A stretch of DNA of 64,000 bases from Dyella_B acidisoli. Lineage in GTDB: Bacteria; Pseudomonadota; Gammaproteobacteria; Xanthomonadales; Rhodanobacteraceae. Below the pieces are notes generated by a model. The model was not told where the DNA came from, did no database searches, and saw only the letters and a list, made by a program, of their open reading frames with translations. Both the position numbers and the translations under genes were made by a program. Location: NCBI RefSeq assembly GCF_049532895.1, contig NZ_CP064031.1, positions 1,364,001 through 1,428,000 of the forward strand, written 5' to 3'. Shown one piece after another: positions 42,523-50,895 of this stretch (positions are counted from its first letter, which is position 1; every line of letters starts with the position of its first letter).

Positions 42523-43281
42523 TTAAAGATCCAGCCTGTCGTAGCTGCGCTTGAAGATGATCGGTTCTTTCAAGCTGTTCGGCTTCCAGGTTTCTGTGAC
42601 GGTCAAATGATGGCCGTCCGGCGAGCGTACCCACGATTGGTCGAGCTGCGTGCCGTCGTCGAACGCCATGGAAACGGTCATGCCGTCAGGCGTGAGCCGG
42701 GTTTGCACCCTGGCGTTGCTGTTGAGCGATGGGTGTTCGACGCCGTCGAAGCGTGTATCGAGCCGGTCGGCATTGTTGAAATCCACGCGCAACCCTGAGC
42801 GGGTCTGCTGGATGTTCAAGAAGGAATCGTCGGCGAGTAGCGGCGGCGTTGGATCCTTGGGCGGAGCGCTGCTACTGCCGCTGGAGGAATCCTGCGCATT
42901 CTGATTGCCGTGTCTGCCGCCACCCATGCCATGTCCCCCGCCACCCATGCCATGTCCCCCGCCACCCATGCCATGTCCCCCGCCGCCCATCCCTCCCATG
43001 CCACGGCCACCACCGCGTCCACCGAAGCCGCTGTTCGGCGTAGGTGCGGATGTGTCGCTCGAACCTGTGGACGCCGACTGGGAAGAAGGGGCTTGCTCAT
43101 GTTTCTTTTCGGCATGCAGGCGTTGGGTGATCACGCCTGCGTTATCGCTTTCCTTGTCGTTGAGCTGCCAGATGCCACTGAAATCTGCACCCGAAGCTGT
43201 GGTTTGCGCTGAGGCAGAAACGGTGAAGAGCAATCCGGTGACAACCAGCAAGTGCGATGGGCGGATGACGAAAAACGACAT
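42523..43281 (-). CDS. Secreted protein with Gly/His/Met repeat, unknown function
   Basis: 252 residues with signal peptide MSFFVIRPSHLLVVTGLLFTVSASA. The mature start, DFSGIWQLNDKESDN, and the C-terminal half (GLRVDFNNADRLDTRFDG, DGTQLDQSWVRSPDGHHLTVTETW) resemble small lipocalin-like secreted proteins. In between is a low-complexity segment with GGRGGGRGMGGMGG and three exact GGGGHGM heptads. The His and Met spacing would suit binding of Cu or Ni, but that is speculation. It lies 120 bases from tdh on the same strand and is divergent from miaA. Confidence 0.75.
   Translation of the reverse strand: MSFFVIRPSHLLVVTGLLFTVSASAQTTASGADFSGIWQLNDKESDNAGVITQRLHAEKKHEQAPSSQSASTGSSDTSAPTPNSGFGGRGGGRGMGGMGGGGHGMGGGGHGMGGGGHGMGGGRHGNQNAQDSSSGSSSAPPKDPTPPLLADDSFLNIQQTRSGLRVDFNNADRLDTRFDGVEHPSLNSNARVQTRLTPDGMTVSMAFDDGTQLDQSWVRSPDGHHLTVTETWKPNSLKEPIIFKRSYDRLDL
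42919..42981. repeat. Three perfect 21-bp tandem repeats inside a coding region
   Basis: Three exact copies of a 21-base unit encode GGGGHGM on the minus strand. The unit keeps the reading frame, so copy-number change would alter protein length without a frameshift. Confidence 0.93.
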
Positions 43282-43397
43282 GGGGCGGGTTCCGGCAGTG
43301 GATGCTTTCGGTCTTCAACGCGTCGAAGCCGATGAAGTGCACACGCGATGCAAAGAAATGGCGACCAAGCACGCAGGCAAGCCGCTAAAATGTTTTG

Positions 43398-44345
43398 ATG
43401 CCTGTCGATCGTCGCCCGCTCGCCATATTCCTGATGGGCCCGACCGCGTCGGGCAAGACTGCGCTCGCGTGCACCTTGAGCGAACGTTTTCCGCTTGGAC
43501 TGATCAGCGTGGATTCGGCGCTGGTCTATCGTGGCCTCGACATCGGCGCTGCCAAACCGGATGCCGCTACGCTGCTGCGCTATCCGCATGCGTTGATCGA
43601 CATCCGCGATCCAGCCGAACCTTATTCCGCCGCCGACTTCAGCACGGATGCACAGGCAGCCATGCAGCGCCTTGGCGAAGCCGGCCGCGTTCCATTGTTG
43701 GTGGGCGGCACGGGTTTGTACTTCCGCGCATTGCAACGTGGCTTGTCCAACTTGCCCGAAGCGGATGCGGATCTGCGCGCGCGATTGGCGAAAGATGCCG
43801 CAGTGATCGGCTGGGACGGCATGCACCGTCGACTGGCCGAACTGGATCCGCCCGCCGCCGCACGCATCAAACCCGGTGATGCGCAACGCATCCAACGCGC
43901 CATGGAAGTGATCTTGCTCACGGGGCAACCGCTTAGCGAGCAGCAGCAGGGCGGGCGCGGACAGCCGTTCCCTTGGCGGGTGCTGAAACTGGCACTTTTG
44001 CCCGAAGATCGTGCACCGTTGCATGCACGCATCGCACGGCGTTTCGAGGACATGCTGCGCCATGGCCTGCTCGACGAAGTACATGCACTGCGCCAGCGTG
44101 GCGATCTCAGGGCCGATCTGCCGGCCATCCGTGCCGTGGGCTACCGTCAGGCCTGGGAGCATCTGGACGGCTGCTATGACGCGGTGGAATTGCGGGACAG
44201 GGGCATTTTCGCGACCCGTCAGCTCGCCAAGCGGCAGATCACCTGGCTGCGAAGCGAGCTCGATGCGCGCATATTAGACCCGGAGCAAACCGGCCTGCTG
44301 GAGCGGTCCACCGACGCCGTGCGGCTGTTCCTGGGAGCAAATTGA
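43398..44345 (+). CDS. miaA: tRNA dimethylallyltransferase MiaA
   Basis: 315 residues. The P-loop is LMGPTASGKTALA, followed by SVDSALVYRGLDIGAAKP, LLVGGTGLYFRAL, and the tRNA-binding IRAVGYRQAWEHLDG and TRQLAKRQITWLR. MiaA adds the isopentenyl group to A37 of tRNAs reading UNN codons. The start is taken as the ATG at 43398; a TTG immediately before it is also in frame. First gene of the conserved miaA-hfq-hflX-hflK-hflC block, ending 166 bases before hfq. Confidence 0.96.
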   Translation: MPVDRRPLAIFLMGPTASGKTALACTLSERFPLGLISVDSALVYRGLDIGAAKPDAATLLRYPHALIDIRDPAEPYSAADFSTDAQAAMQRLGEAGRVPLLVGGTGLYFRALQRGLSNLPEADADLRARLAKDAAVIGWDGMHRRLAELDPPAAARIKPGDAQRIQRAMEVILLTGQPLSEQQQGGRGQPFPWRVLKLALLPEDRAPLHARIARRFEDMLRHGLLDEVHALRQRGDLRADLPAIRAVGYRQAWEHLDGCYDAVELRDRGIFATRQLAKRQITWLRSELDARILDPEQTGLLERSTDAVRLFLGAN

Positions 44346-44452
44346 GCACCAATCGTAAAAAAGATGACTTCATTTCGTTATGTCTTTGTCACGACTTACA
44401 AAACTCTTTCATCCCCGATTTAAAAGCGGTTAACATTCTAAAACTCGGGCCG

Positions 44453-44479
44453 GGGCGCCATTTGGCGTCACTTTTTTTC
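44453..44479 (+). terminator. Rho-independent terminator between miaA and hfq
   Basis: GGCGCC-attt-GGCGTC (one G-U pair) followed by CA and seven T, 33 bases before the hfq start. It may end the miaA transcript or attenuate read-through into hfq. Confidence 0.7.
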
Positions 44480-44511
44480 CAGCCCATCCGTGGATGAGGG
44501 GGAGAACAAAA

Positions 44512-44793
44512 ATGTCAAAAGGGCAATCCTTGCAAGATCCATTTCTAAACGCTTTGCGCCGTGAGCGCGTACCGGTCGCCATCTATCTGGTCAATGGCAT
44601 CAAGCTACAGGGCACGATCGAATCCTTCGATCAGTTCGTGGTGCTTTTGCGCAACCAGGTGAGCCAGATGGTGTACAAACATGCCATCTCCACCGTAGTG
44701 CCCAGCCGTAACGTGCGCGTTGGCAATGGTCACGAAGGCCATGAAGGCCACGAAAACCATCTCGAGCACGCGTCGGTCGAAAGCGAAGGTTGA
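44512..44793 (+). CDS. hfq: RNA chaperone Hfq
   Basis: 93 residues. The Sm1 motif (LQDPFLNALRRERVPVAIYLVNGIKLQGTIESFD) and Sm2 motif (YKHAISTVVPSRNV) are complete, with Gln8, Asp9, Lys31, the KHAIS lysine-histidine pair and rim arginines. The hexamer helps small RNAs pair with messages. The C-terminus has a His/Glu-rich stretch (GHEGHEGHENHLEH), a local feature not known from E. coli Hfq. GGGGGAG lies seven to ten bases before the ATG at 44512. Confidence 0.98.
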   Translation: MSKGQSLQDPFLNALRRERVPVAIYLVNGIKLQGTIESFDQFVVLLRNQVSQMVYKHAISTVVPSRNVRVGNGHEGHEGHENHLEHASVESEG

Positions 44794-44799
44794 TTCACT

Positions 44800-46110
44800 C
44801 TGTTCGATAGACAAAAGAAAGGCGAACGGGCTGTGCTGGTCCTCCCGCACTCGCGGGGGGAAGACGACGCAGCCGAGCGTGCGGCAGAGTTTGTCGAGTT
44901 GGTGAAGTCCGCTGGCGCGGAAGTGCTGGCGAGCATTCCCGCGCGCGTGGAAGCTCCCAACCCACGCTATTACATCGGCACCGGCAAAGCTGAAGAGGTG
45001 GGCGAAGCCGTGCGCGCGCTGGAGGCGGACGTCGTGCTGGTCGACCATCTGCTTTCGCCGGTGCAGGAACGCAACCTGGAAAAGCTGCTCAACGTGCGAG
45101 TGGTCGATCGAGCGGGGCTCATCCTCGACATCTTCGCCCAACGCGCCCGCTCCCACGAAGGCAAGCTGGAAGTGGAGCTGGCTCAGCTGAAGCATCTGGC
45201 CACGCGTCTGGTGCGCGGCTGGACCCACTTGGAACGCCAACGCGGCGGCGCCATCGGTCTGCGCGGCCCGGGCGAAACGCAGCTGGAAACCGACCGCCGC
45301 CTGCTCGGCGAGCGCGTCAAGATGCTCACCAAGCGTCTGGAAAAGGTGCAGACCCAGCGCAGCCAACAGCGCCGCGCGCGTTTGCGCAACACGGTACCGC
45401 GCGTGGCGTTGGTGGGCTACACCAATGCCGGCAAGTCCACGTTGTTCAATGCGCTCACGCAGGGCGAGGTTTACGCGGCTGATCAATTATTCGCCACGCT
45501 CGATCCCACCGTGCGCAAGCTGGACGACCTCAGCTGCGGTCCCGCCGTGCTGGCCGATACGGTGGGCTTCATTCGCGAGCTGCCTCACGACCTGGTTGCT
45601 GCCTTCCGCGGCACGCTTGCCGAGGCGCGCGATGCAGATCTCTTGCTGCACGTCAGCGATGCCGCCGACGAGGAGCGCGAACGCCTGCATCAGGTGGTCG
45701 ATCAGGTGTTGGAAGAAGTTGGCGCCGGCGACCTGCCGCAACTGCATGTGATGAACAAGATCGATCTGGTCGATGGCTCGCCGCGCATCGTGCGCAATGC
45801 GGAAGGTGTGCCGCAGCAGGTATGGCTGTCCGCCGTAACCGGCGAAGGCCTGGATCTGCTGCGCCAAGCCCTGGGCGAGTGCCTGGGTGGTGAGCGAGTG
45901 CAGTCCGAACTACGCCTGCCGCTGTCGGCCGGCCGCTTGCATGCCCGCTTGCGTGCGGCGGGTGCGATTGCCGAAGAAGCCGTGGATGAAGAGGGTTGGC
46001 GGCTACGCATCGATGCGCCGAGAAGCGTGCTGGCACCATTAACGGGCGGGCAGGGCAAGGATGTGGAGTTGTTGCGGGGCTTGTTGGGCAACCCTGATTC
46101 CGCCATGTAG
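44800..46110 (+). CDS. hflX: Ribosome-associated GTPase HflX, probable CTG start
   Basis: 436 residues if begun at the CTG at 44800. The sequence from there, LFDRQKKGERAVLVLPHS, aligns with the MFDR start of HflX proteins, and AAGG lies about ten bases upstream inside hfq. The first ordinary start in frame, GTG at 44833, would remove these conserved residues and has no ribosome site. The HflX N-terminal domain (RYYIGTGKAEEV, RSHEGKLEVELAQL, RGPGETQLETDRR) and the GTPase (G1 VGYTNAGKST, G3 DTVGFI, G4 NKID) are all present. HflX splits stalled ribosomes after heat or antibiotic stress. It starts six bases after the hfq stop. Confidence 0.95.
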   Translation: MFDRQKKGERAVLVLPHSRGEDDAAERAAEFVELVKSAGAEVLASIPARVEAPNPRYYIGTGKAEEVGEAVRALEADVVLVDHLLSPVQERNLEKLLNVRVVDRAGLILDIFAQRARSHEGKLEVELAQLKHLATRLVRGWTHLERQRGGAIGLRGPGETQLETDRRLLGERVKMLTKRLEKVQTQRSQQRRARLRNTVPRVALVGYTNAGKSTLFNALTQGEVYAADQLFATLDPTVRKLDDLSCGPAVLADTVGFIRELPHDLVAAFRGTLAEARDADLLLHVSDAADEERERLHQVVDQVLEEVGAGDLPQLHVMNKIDLVDGSPRIVRNAEGVPQQVWLSAVTGEGLDLLRQALGECLGGERVQSELRLPLSAGRLHARLRAAGAIAEEAVDEEGWRLRIDAPRSVLAPLTGGQGKDVELLRGLLGNPDSAM

Positions 46111-46138
46111 CATCTTGCAGAAGCCTTTCTCAGTGAAT

Positions 46139-46275
46139 CCTTCTCCCTCCGGGAGAAGGTGCCGTGAGGCGGATGAGGGTGCGATCGGAGCAAAACGCCA
46201 AATCTCGCGAAACACTCTGCATCGCGCAAGTCCGAACCCTCACCCCAACCCCTCTCCCGGAGGGAGAGGGGCTTT
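46139..46275. repeat. Composite palindromic repeat (BIME-like), copy 2
   Basis: Same ends as the repeat at 10451-10590: a CCTTCTCCC hairpin, GCGGATGAGGGTGCGATC, an unrelated middle of about 45 bases, then CCGAACCCTCACCCCAACCC and a CTCTCCC hairpin. It separates hflX from hflK. Confidence 0.85.
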
Positions 46276-46298
46276 AAGCTGACCGTCTCTGCTAGAAT
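46273..46298 (+). promoter_or_regulatory. Probable extended -10 promoter for hflK
   Basis: TGCTAGAAT (46290-46298) is a good extended -10. The upstream TTTAAG at 46273 is only a weak, closely spaced -35. The leader to hflK would be about 120 bases. Confidence 0.45.
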
Positions 46299-46424
46299 GC
46301 GACCGTTTGTGCGCCACCTCGATCAGGTGCTTGCACGCCCACTATCCGTCACCATGTCCCATCCCGTACCCAGCGTTTTCCGGCCGTTGTTGCCGGCCTC
46401 CCAGCGGCCCCAAGGAGACTGACC

Positions 46425-47522
46425 ATGGCCTGGAACGAACCCGGCAACGGGCAACGCGATCCATGGAATAAGAACAAGCGCGGTTCCGGCGGCGGCAAGC
46501 CCGGGATCCAGGCCGGGCTCAAAGACCTGTTGCACCGCATCGGCCGGCTCGGTGGCCCAGGCGGCATCCTCACCATTGTCGTAGCCATGCTGCTCGCTTG
46601 GTTGTTGCTTACCAGCTACGCCGTGGTCGGCACGGGGCAGGTGGGCGTGGTGCAGCGTTTCGGTGCCTACGTGCGTACGGTCGGGCCGGGTTTTCATCTC
46701 AAGCTTCCGGCGCCGATCGAAACCGTACAGCCGGTGGCGACCTCGCGCGTGCGAGCCATGTCCGACCAGATCCGCTTGCTCACCACCGACCAAGACATTG
46801 TTTCGGTCGATTTCAATGTGCAGTACCAAGTCACGGACCCGAAGAAGTACCTGTTCAGTACGCGTGATCCTGATGGCACGCTCAACGAAGCGGCGCAAGC
46901 CGCTGTACGTGCAGTCATCGGTGCCCAGGCGATGGACGACATCCTCACCGGCCAGGGCGACAGCAATACACCTGCCCCGCATCTGAGTGCTTTGCAGCAG
47001 CAGGTGCGCGACCAGTTGCAGCACACGCTGGACGCTTACGACAGCGGCCTGCAGGTCACCGATGTGAGCTTCCAAGCCGTGACGCCGCCGCAGGAGGTAA
47101 AGGATGCCTTCGACGACGTGATCGCCGCCCATCAGGACCATCAGGGCCTGATCGACCAAGCCAAAGCCGCCACCAGCCAGGACATCCCCAACGCCAAGGG
47201 CGATGCCAAGCGCCTGACCGCAGCGGCGGACGCTTATAAGGCCGAACGTATTGCACGCGCGCAGGGCGACACAGAACGCTTCAACCTCATCCTTAAGGAG
47301 TACCGCGCCGCGCCGGAGGTCACACGCCGACGCCTGTGGCTGGAAACCATGGAAGACATCTTGCGTATCAACAACAAGGTGATCGACGGCTCCGACGGTC
47401 GCAGCGTCATCAGCATCAATGACCGCGGGGACGTACCGGCCACCAATCTGCCGGGCGTCGGTGCCGTGGCGCAGCCTGGCAATGCGCTGGGCGAGGACGC
47501 GGACAAGGGGAAGCAGCCATGA
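46425..47522 (+). CDS. hflK: HflK, membrane modulator of FtsH
   Basis: 365 residues. A Gly/Lys-rich cytoplasmic N-terminus (DPWNKNKRGSGGGKPG) precedes one membrane helix (ILTIVVAMLLAWLLLTSYAVV) and an SPFH/prohibitin domain (GQVGVVQRFGAYVRTVGPGFHLKLP, VSVDFNVQYQVTDPKKYLF), then a helical region (AYKAERIARAQGDTERFNLILKEY). HflK and HflC form a large cage around the FtsH protease and regulate its access to membrane substrates. GGAG lies eight bases before the ATG, and the stop overlaps the hflC start. Confidence 0.97.
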   Translation: MAWNEPGNGQRDPWNKNKRGSGGGKPGIQAGLKDLLHRIGRLGGPGGILTIVVAMLLAWLLLTSYAVVGTGQVGVVQRFGAYVRTVGPGFHLKLPAPIETVQPVATSRVRAMSDQIRLLTTDQDIVSVDFNVQYQVTDPKKYLFSTRDPDGTLNEAAQAAVRAVIGAQAMDDILTGQGDSNTPAPHLSALQQQVRDQLQHTLDAYDSGLQVTDVSFQAVTPPQEVKDAFDDVIAAHQDHQGLIDQAKAATSQDIPNAKGDAKRLTAAADAYKAERIARAQGDTERFNLILKEYRAAPEVTRRRLWLETMEDILRINNKVIDGSDGRSVISINDRGDVPATNLPGVGAVAQPGNALGEDADKGKQP

Positions 47523-48397
47523 AGACCACTGCTGCGATCATCATCGTTCTGCTCCTCCTGCTCGGCTTCAACAGCTTTTACACCGTGGGCGAAGGCCAGC
47601 GCGTGCTGGTGCTGCAGTTCGGCAAGATCCTGCGCACCGATCGCGAGCCTGGCCTGCACGCCAAGGTACCGCTGCTGCAGCAGGTGCTGACGCTGGACGA
47701 GCGCGTGCTTTCGTTCGACGGCGCACCGCAGCGTTATGTCACTGCCGGCAAGCAAAGCATCAACGTCAACTACTACGTGAAGTGGCGCATTGCTGATGCC
47801 GCCAACTACTACCGCGCAACCGGCGGTGATGAATTGCAAGCCGGCCAACGTCTCAGTCCCATCGTCAGCAATGCACTGCGCAGCGTGGTGAGCGAGCACA
47901 CGCTGGAACAGCTGATTGCCGCCAGCGGCCAGGGCGACATCACTGCCAGCACGTTGCAGCAGTCCAATGCTGAAACGCAGAAAACGCTCGGCGTCACGGT
48001 AGTGGACGTGCGCATCACAGGCGTCGAATTCCCGGATGACATCAAGGCCGCGGTCTACAAGCGCATGCAGACGGAACGCCAGCAGCAGGCCGCCGCCGTT
48101 CGCGCGGATGGCAAGCAGCAAGCCGAATCCATCAAGGCCGACGCCGAAGCTCAGGCGCAGATGATCCGCGCCACCGCCGAGAGCGATGCCGACAAGGTGA
48201 GAGGCGAGGGCGACGCACAAGCCGCGCAGATCTACGCGCAGGCGTATGCACAGGATGCGGATTTCTTCGCCTTCTATCGCAGTCTGCAGGCGTACAAGAA
48301 ATCTTTCGGCGACGGCAGGAGCACCATCATCCTCAAGCCCGATTCCGAATTCCTGCGTTATTTCGGCAATCCGGCTGCCGCGCCGGCCCGGCACTGA
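47519..48397 (+). CDS. hflC: HflC, membrane modulator of FtsH
   Basis: 292 residues. A membrane helix at the extreme N-terminus (TTAAIIIVLLLLLGFNSFYTV) leads into an SPFH domain (GEGQRVLVLQFGKILRTDREPGLHAKVPLLQQV) and a long Gln/Ala-rich helix (QQQAAAVRADGKQQAESIKADAEAQAQ, written here in part) ending AYKKSFGDGRSTIILKPDSEFLRYF. Partner of HflK; the four-base ATGA overlap shows translational coupling. Confidence 0.97.
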   Translation: MKTTAAIIIVLLLLLGFNSFYTVGEGQRVLVLQFGKILRTDREPGLHAKVPLLQQVLTLDERVLSFDGAPQRYVTAGKQSINVNYYVKWRIADAANYYRATGGDELQAGQRLSPIVSNALRSVVSEHTLEQLIAASGQGDITASTLQQSNAETQKTLGVTVVDVRITGVEFPDDIKAAVYKRMQTERQQQAAAVRADGKQQAESIKADAEAQAQMIRATAESDADKVRGEGDAQAAQIYAQAYAQDADFFAFYRSLQAYKKSFGDGRSTIILKPDSEFLRYFGNPAAAPARH

Positions 48398-48404
48398 GCA
48401 CGCC

Positions 48405-48590
48405 ATGCCACACGATTTCTACGCCGCGTTGAGCCTTGTGCTGGTCATTGAGGGCTTGGTGCTGTTCGCGGCGCCGAACGGCTGGCAATCGGTAATGCGC
48501 GAGGCTTCGAAGATGGAGCCGCGCACCTTGCGCGTGTTCGGCGCCGTCGCCATTGGCATCGGCCTGGTCGCGCTGCAACTGGTGCACTGA
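48405..48590 (+). CDS. DUF2065 small membrane protein (YjeT-like)
   Basis: 61 residues: MPHDFYAALSLVLVIEGLVLF, APNGWQSVMREASKM, then a second hydrophobic helix (LRVFGAVAIGIGLVALQLV). Two membrane helices around a short polar loop are typical of YjeT, which sits between hflC and purA in many gammaproteobacteria. It starts seven bases after the hflC stop. Function unknown. Confidence 0.9.
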   Translation: MPHDFYAALSLVLVIEGLVLFAAPNGWQSVMREASKMEPRTLRVFGAVAIGIGLVALQLVH

Positions 48591-48681
48591 AAAGATTCAC
48601 CACGCGGTCATCGCCGCGAGTTAAGTTTTTCACGTTTCCCCGTTCCGCCGATCGGAACGTCCTTTTAGAGCGAGACATATC

Positions 48682-49974
48682 ATGGGCAAGTCAGTCGTAA
48701 TTCTTGGCGCACAGTGGGGCGACGAAGGCAAAGGCAAAATCGTCGACCTGTTGACCGAGCGCGTAGGCGCGGTGGCGCGTTTCCAAGGCGGCCATAACGC
48801 CGGCCATACCTTGGTCATCAAAGGCAAGAAGACCGTGCTGCACCTGATCCCCTCCGGCATCCTGCGCGATGATGCGCTGTGCCTGATCGGCAACGGCGTG
48901 GTGCTGTCACCGGCCGCGCTCAAGCAGGAAATCGAAGAACTGGAAGCACAAGGCGTGAGCGTGCGCCCGCGCCTGAAGATCAGCCCGGCCACGCCGCTGA
49001 TCATGCCGTACCACATCGCCGTCGATAAGGCGCGCGAAGTGGCCGCTGGCGGCAAGGCCATTGGTACCACCGGCCGCGGCATTGGTCCGGCATACGAAGA
49101 CAAGGTCGCTCGCCGCAGCGTGCGCGTGGCTGACCTGATGTATCCGCACGAGCTGCCCGACCTCATCAAGTGCGCGGTCGAGTACCACAACTTCATCCTC
49201 ACCCAGTGGCTGAAAGCTGAGCCGGTGGATTACCAGAAGGTGCTCGACGACGCGATCGCCTATGGTGAATTCATTCGCCCGATGGTCGACGACGTCGCCA
49301 CCATCCTGCACGACGTGCGCAAGGAAGGCGGCAACATTCTGTACGAAGGTGCGCAAGGCGCATTGCTCGACATCGACCACGGCACCTATCCGTACGTCAC
49401 CAGCAGCAACACCACCGTGGGCGGCGCACTCGCCGGTACCGGTGTGGGCGCAGGTGACATCGACTATGTGCTCGGCATCTGCAAGGCCTACGCCACGCGC
49501 GTCGGCGGCGGTCCGTTCCCGACCGAGCTCAACGATGAAATGGGCGAGCGCCTGCGCAAGGTCGGCAACGAATTTGGTGCCAGCACCGGCCGTCCGCGTC
49601 GCTGCGGCTGGATCGATCTCGTCGCGCTCAAGCGCGCGGTGCAGATCAACGGCATCAACGGCCTGGCCATCACCAAGCTCGATGTGCTCGACGGCCTGGA
49701 CACCATCAAGGTTTGCATCGCCTACGAATACCGCGGCAAGCGCCGCGAACTCGCCCCGCTCGACGCCGACGGCTGGGCCGAATGCAAACCCGTGTACCTG
49801 GAATTCCCCGGTTGGAGCGAATCCACCGCCGGCATCCGCGACTGGAACAAGCTGCCCCCTGCTGCACGTGCCTATCTGCGCGCAGTGGAAGAACTCTCCG
49901 GCTGTCGCCTGGCGATCGTGGCGACCGGTGCGGATCGTGAAGACACCATCGTGCTTGATGATCCGTTTGCCTGA
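48682..49974 (+). CDS. purA: Adenylosuccinate synthetase PurA
   Basis: 430 residues. GTP-binding WGDEGKGKIVDLLTE, the catalytic Asp/His pair in QWGDEGKGK and GGHNAGHTLV, TTGRGIGPAYEDK, the QGALLDIDHGTYPYVTSSNT loop, STGRPRRCGWIDLV and TKLDVLDGL. It condenses IMP with aspartate in the first committed step to AMP. A terminator follows at 49998. Conserved end of the hfq-hfl block. Confidence 0.98.
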   Translation: MGKSVVILGAQWGDEGKGKIVDLLTERVGAVARFQGGHNAGHTLVIKGKKTVLHLIPSGILRDDALCLIGNGVVLSPAALKQEIEELEAQGVSVRPRLKISPATPLIMPYHIAVDKAREVAAGGKAIGTTGRGIGPAYEDKVARRSVRVADLMYPHELPDLIKCAVEYHNFILTQWLKAEPVDYQKVLDDAIAYGEFIRPMVDDVATILHDVRKEGGNILYEGAQGALLDIDHGTYPYVTSSNTTVGGALAGTGVGAGDIDYVLGICKAYATRVGGGPFPTELNDEMGERLRKVGNEFGASTGRPRRCGWIDLVALKRAVQINGINGLAITKLDVLDGLDTIKVCIAYEYRGKRRELAPLDADGWAECKPVYLEFPGWSESTAGIRDWNKLPPAARAYLRAVEELSGCRLAIVATGADREDTIVLDDPFA

Positions 49975-49997
49975 GTTTGACCCACATGCAACGATCG

Positions 49998-50026
49998 AAG
50001 GGCTCCTTTAGGGAGCCCTTTCTTTT
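49998..50026 (+). terminator. Rho-independent terminator after purA
   Basis: AAGGGCTCC-ttta-GGGAGCCCTT followed by TCTTTT. Confidence 0.92.
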
Positions 50027-50095
50027 GGATAGTGGAAAGTTGCAGATGTTTTACGATGAACCCCGAAGCACGAATCAGTTGAGGCACTTGAGATC

Positions 50096-50707
50096 ATGAA
50101 TGACCTTGCGGCGGAGATCCGCACCAATGCTGATGCCATCAGTCGGCTATGGAAACGAGTCTATGAGACTCTCAAGCATCGGGGGAGATCGAAGAAGGAC
50201 CGCGAAGTATGGTCCAGCGCATGCGAAGAGTTTCATAGATGTTTTCCTATGCTTTTCTTCCCCGATGGTCCTGAGCGATGGGCGGCGTTTCTCAATGGTG
50301 ATTCTTCCGAGATCAATACAGTCATTACGTTTTTGGAAGTAGATCCCTGGTTTTTTCGGTCGGGATACATGAAGCAAACGATCTGGGACAAGCTCAAGAA
50401 GCTTGTTCTGACTTCGAAAGACGAGCGGCGCCTGGAAGCCGTAGCTGCTCGATATCTGCATAAGCGTGCTCAGCGCGAGTTCTGGCATATGGCTCGATAT
50501 ATGCGCACTCGAGGATCCGAGGCATTTTGGGAGGCTATGGAGGCGCTTGCTTCAAGACATACTGATGAGCTTGGTCTCAAGGCGAGTTGGCTCGTACTTG
50601 CCAAGCGAAATCTACCGGTGCGTAACTTGATTGGCTATGAGTTCTTGCGAGTCAAGTACGAGTCAGGGTATGTGCCAAAGCTTTGGTTTTCATGTGATAA
50701 GAGATAA
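50096..50707 (+). CDS. Uncharacterised cytoplasmic protein in a low-GC patch
   Basis: 203 residues, no signal peptide or membrane segment. The protein is rich in Trp, Phe and charged residues (LWKRVYETLKHRGRSKKDREVW, FHRCFPMLFFPDGPERWAAFL, VDPWFFRSGYMKQTIWDKLKKL, RYLHKRAQREFWHMARYM). It is mostly helical by eye; no family recognised. Base composition is visibly AT-richer than the neighbours, with rarer codons such as AGA, AGT and ATA, which together with the nearby insertion sequence suggests horizontal acquisition. No clear Shine-Dalgarno before the ATG at 50096. Confidence 0.7.
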   Translation: MNDLAAEIRTNADAISRLWKRVYETLKHRGRSKKDREVWSSACEEFHRCFPMLFFPDGPERWAAFLNGDSSEINTVITFLEVDPWFFRSGYMKQTIWDKLKKLVLTSKDERRLEAVAARYLHKRAQREFWHMARYMRTRGSEAFWEAMEALASRHTDELGLKASWLVLAKRNLPVRNLIGYEFLRVKYESGYVPKLWFSCDKR

Positions 50708-50895
50708 CTAGTTAGTAAGTAGGCAGGGATGACGATCCTTGCTGATTCTGCGTTTATTGATGCCGCCTTTGCGTCTGATGCGTGATAGCGCAGGATTGAA
50801 GGTCATTGCGCCGAGGGGCCAGGTGCCGCGAGCGTTGACTGACCGAGCACACAAGATACGTATCCTTCCTCTGTTTCGATTGAAGAGGAATGCGT

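Noticed and set aside
42919..42981. Regular short repeats that might suggest a CRISPR array
   Set aside because: Units are contiguous with no spacers, in frame, and encode a heptad inside a secreted protein. No cas genes in the window.
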